A DNA stretch of 64,000 bases, from positions 620,001 to 684,000 of the forward strand of contig NZ_CP064955.1 of the NCBI RefSeq assembly GCF_011038645.2. The letters run 5' to 3'. Position 1 is the first letter of the stretch. The number at the start of each line of letters is the position of its first letter. Shown here piece by piece: positions 63,648 through 64,000 of the stretch. The DNA comes from Corynebacterium qintianiae. Lineage in GTDB: Bacteria; Actinomycetota; Actinomycetes; Mycobacteriales; Mycobacteriaceae. A model generated the notes under the pieces. It saw nothing but the letters and a program-made list of their open reading frames with translations. It made no database searches and was not told the origin of the DNA. Made by a program: the position numbers and the translations under genes.

Positions 63648-64000
63648 TCAGCTGTTGTCGATGATGACCTTCATGGCGCGGTTCTTTTCCGCGTTGTAGA
63701 AGGTCTCCCACGCCTGGCCCAGCTGGTCCCAGGTGAAGTGGTGGGTGGCAAGAGCCTTGATCGGTAAGGCGGTGTTCTGCACCGCCTTGAGCAGCATGCC
63801 GGTGGTGTTGGCGTTGACCAGGCCGGTGGTGATGGTCACGTTCTTGATCCACAGCTTGTTCAGCTCGAAATTGACTGGCTTGCCGTGCACGCCGACGACG
63901 GCGACGTTGCCGCCCTCCTTGACGTTCTCGGCGCACAGCTCCCAGGTCGCGGGAAGTCCCACCGCCTCGATGGCGGTGTCAACACCGCGGCCTCCTGTCA
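63648..64000 (-). CDS. Zinc-type alcohol dehydrogenase, C-terminal part (5' end outside window)
   Basis: About 117 residues are visible. The Rossmann-domain end GVDTAIEAVGLPATWELCAENV and the block GGNVAVVGVHGKPVNFELNKLWIKNVTITTG are typical of medium-chain zinc alcohol dehydrogenases. The catalytic zinc site lies in the missing N-terminal part, so substrate cannot be told. The stop codon directly abuts that of gapB (63647/63648). Confidence 0.88.
   Translation of the reverse strand, partial: TGGRGVDTAIEAVGLPATWELCAENVKEGGNVAVVGVHGKPVNFELNKLWIKNVTITTGLVNANTTGMLLKAVQNTALPIKALATHHFTWDQLGQAWETFYNAEKNRAMKVIIDNS

Overview
This window is a stretch of chromosome from a high-GC Corynebacterium. The gene order closely follows the Corynebacterium glutamicum backbone as I recall it: folate genes and mrx1, cysQ, lhr, pgi, pcrA, M23 peptidases, purN-purH, amtR, the S18-S14-L33-L28 cluster, L31-L32, degP, mscL, galU, a moeA-like gene, pmt, rsmI, betP, metG, tatD, rpf2-rsmA-ispE and gapB. 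The lineage is supported by mycoredoxin, AmtR, an Rpf2-type resuscitation factor, long actinobacterial Lhr, a MhuD-like protein, a protein O-mannosyltransferase and the type-II GapB. No phage, insertion sequence, plasmid or CRISPR array is visible, and no gene-free stretch exceeds 300 bases.

Layout. 1-3 kb: a PadR regulator cut by the window edge, with tandem palindromic operators, then tRNA-Arg(CCU) and the operon cysQ-thyA-folA-mrx1. 3-10.6 kb: the helicase Lhr, a DUF222/HNH nuclease with a LexA-like box inside its promoter, Nei2 and DedA. 10.6-18.4 kb: a GCS2 ligase, pgi, MhuD, chorismate mutase, PcrA and two secreted M23 peptidases. 18.7-24.4 kb: a membrane protein, purNH, two envelope proteins and amtR. 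24.4-28.6 kb: two clusters of cysteine-poor, zinc-independent ribosomal proteins around a DUF418 protein and an ArsB-like permease. 28.7-36.9 kb: DegP, MoaB, MscL, a SAF protein, folate cyclo-ligase, GalU, a MoeA-like protein resembling the divisome scaffold Glp, RimJ, a membrane protein resembling its receptor GLPR, and a small CDF protein. 36.9-47.6 kb: Tag, DoxX with an anti-sigma-like protein, Pmt, RsmI, BetP, MetG, an MFS carrier, small proteins and TatD. 47.6-53 kb: Rpf2, RsmA, IspE, an exonuclease and an ABC-F ATPase. 53-58.5 kb: an NRAMP-like carrier beside PxpA, a fused PxpBC and a fused biotin carboxylase/BCCP. 58.5-64 kb: PPK2, Mpg, a HAD phosphatase, an enoyl-CoA hydratase-family enzyme, GapB and the end of a zinc alcohol dehydrogenase.

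Genome style. Genes are packed tightly. Many have a TANNNT-like -10 hexamer ending only 6-8 nt before the start codon, which suggests leaderless mRNAs. Many convergent pairs share their stop codons in a 4-base overlap. Only three convincing intrinsic terminators were seen.

Most interesting points: (1) a near-consensus LexA box that fills the spacer between the -35 and -10 of the DUF222/HNH gene; (2) a cluster whose domains add up to a split urea-carboxylase-like enzyme combined with 5-oxoprolinase; (3) a MoeA homologue that has lost its molybdotransferase motifs next to a candidate receptor; (4) a 12-bp divergent promoter region in which each -10 overlaps the other gene's start codon.
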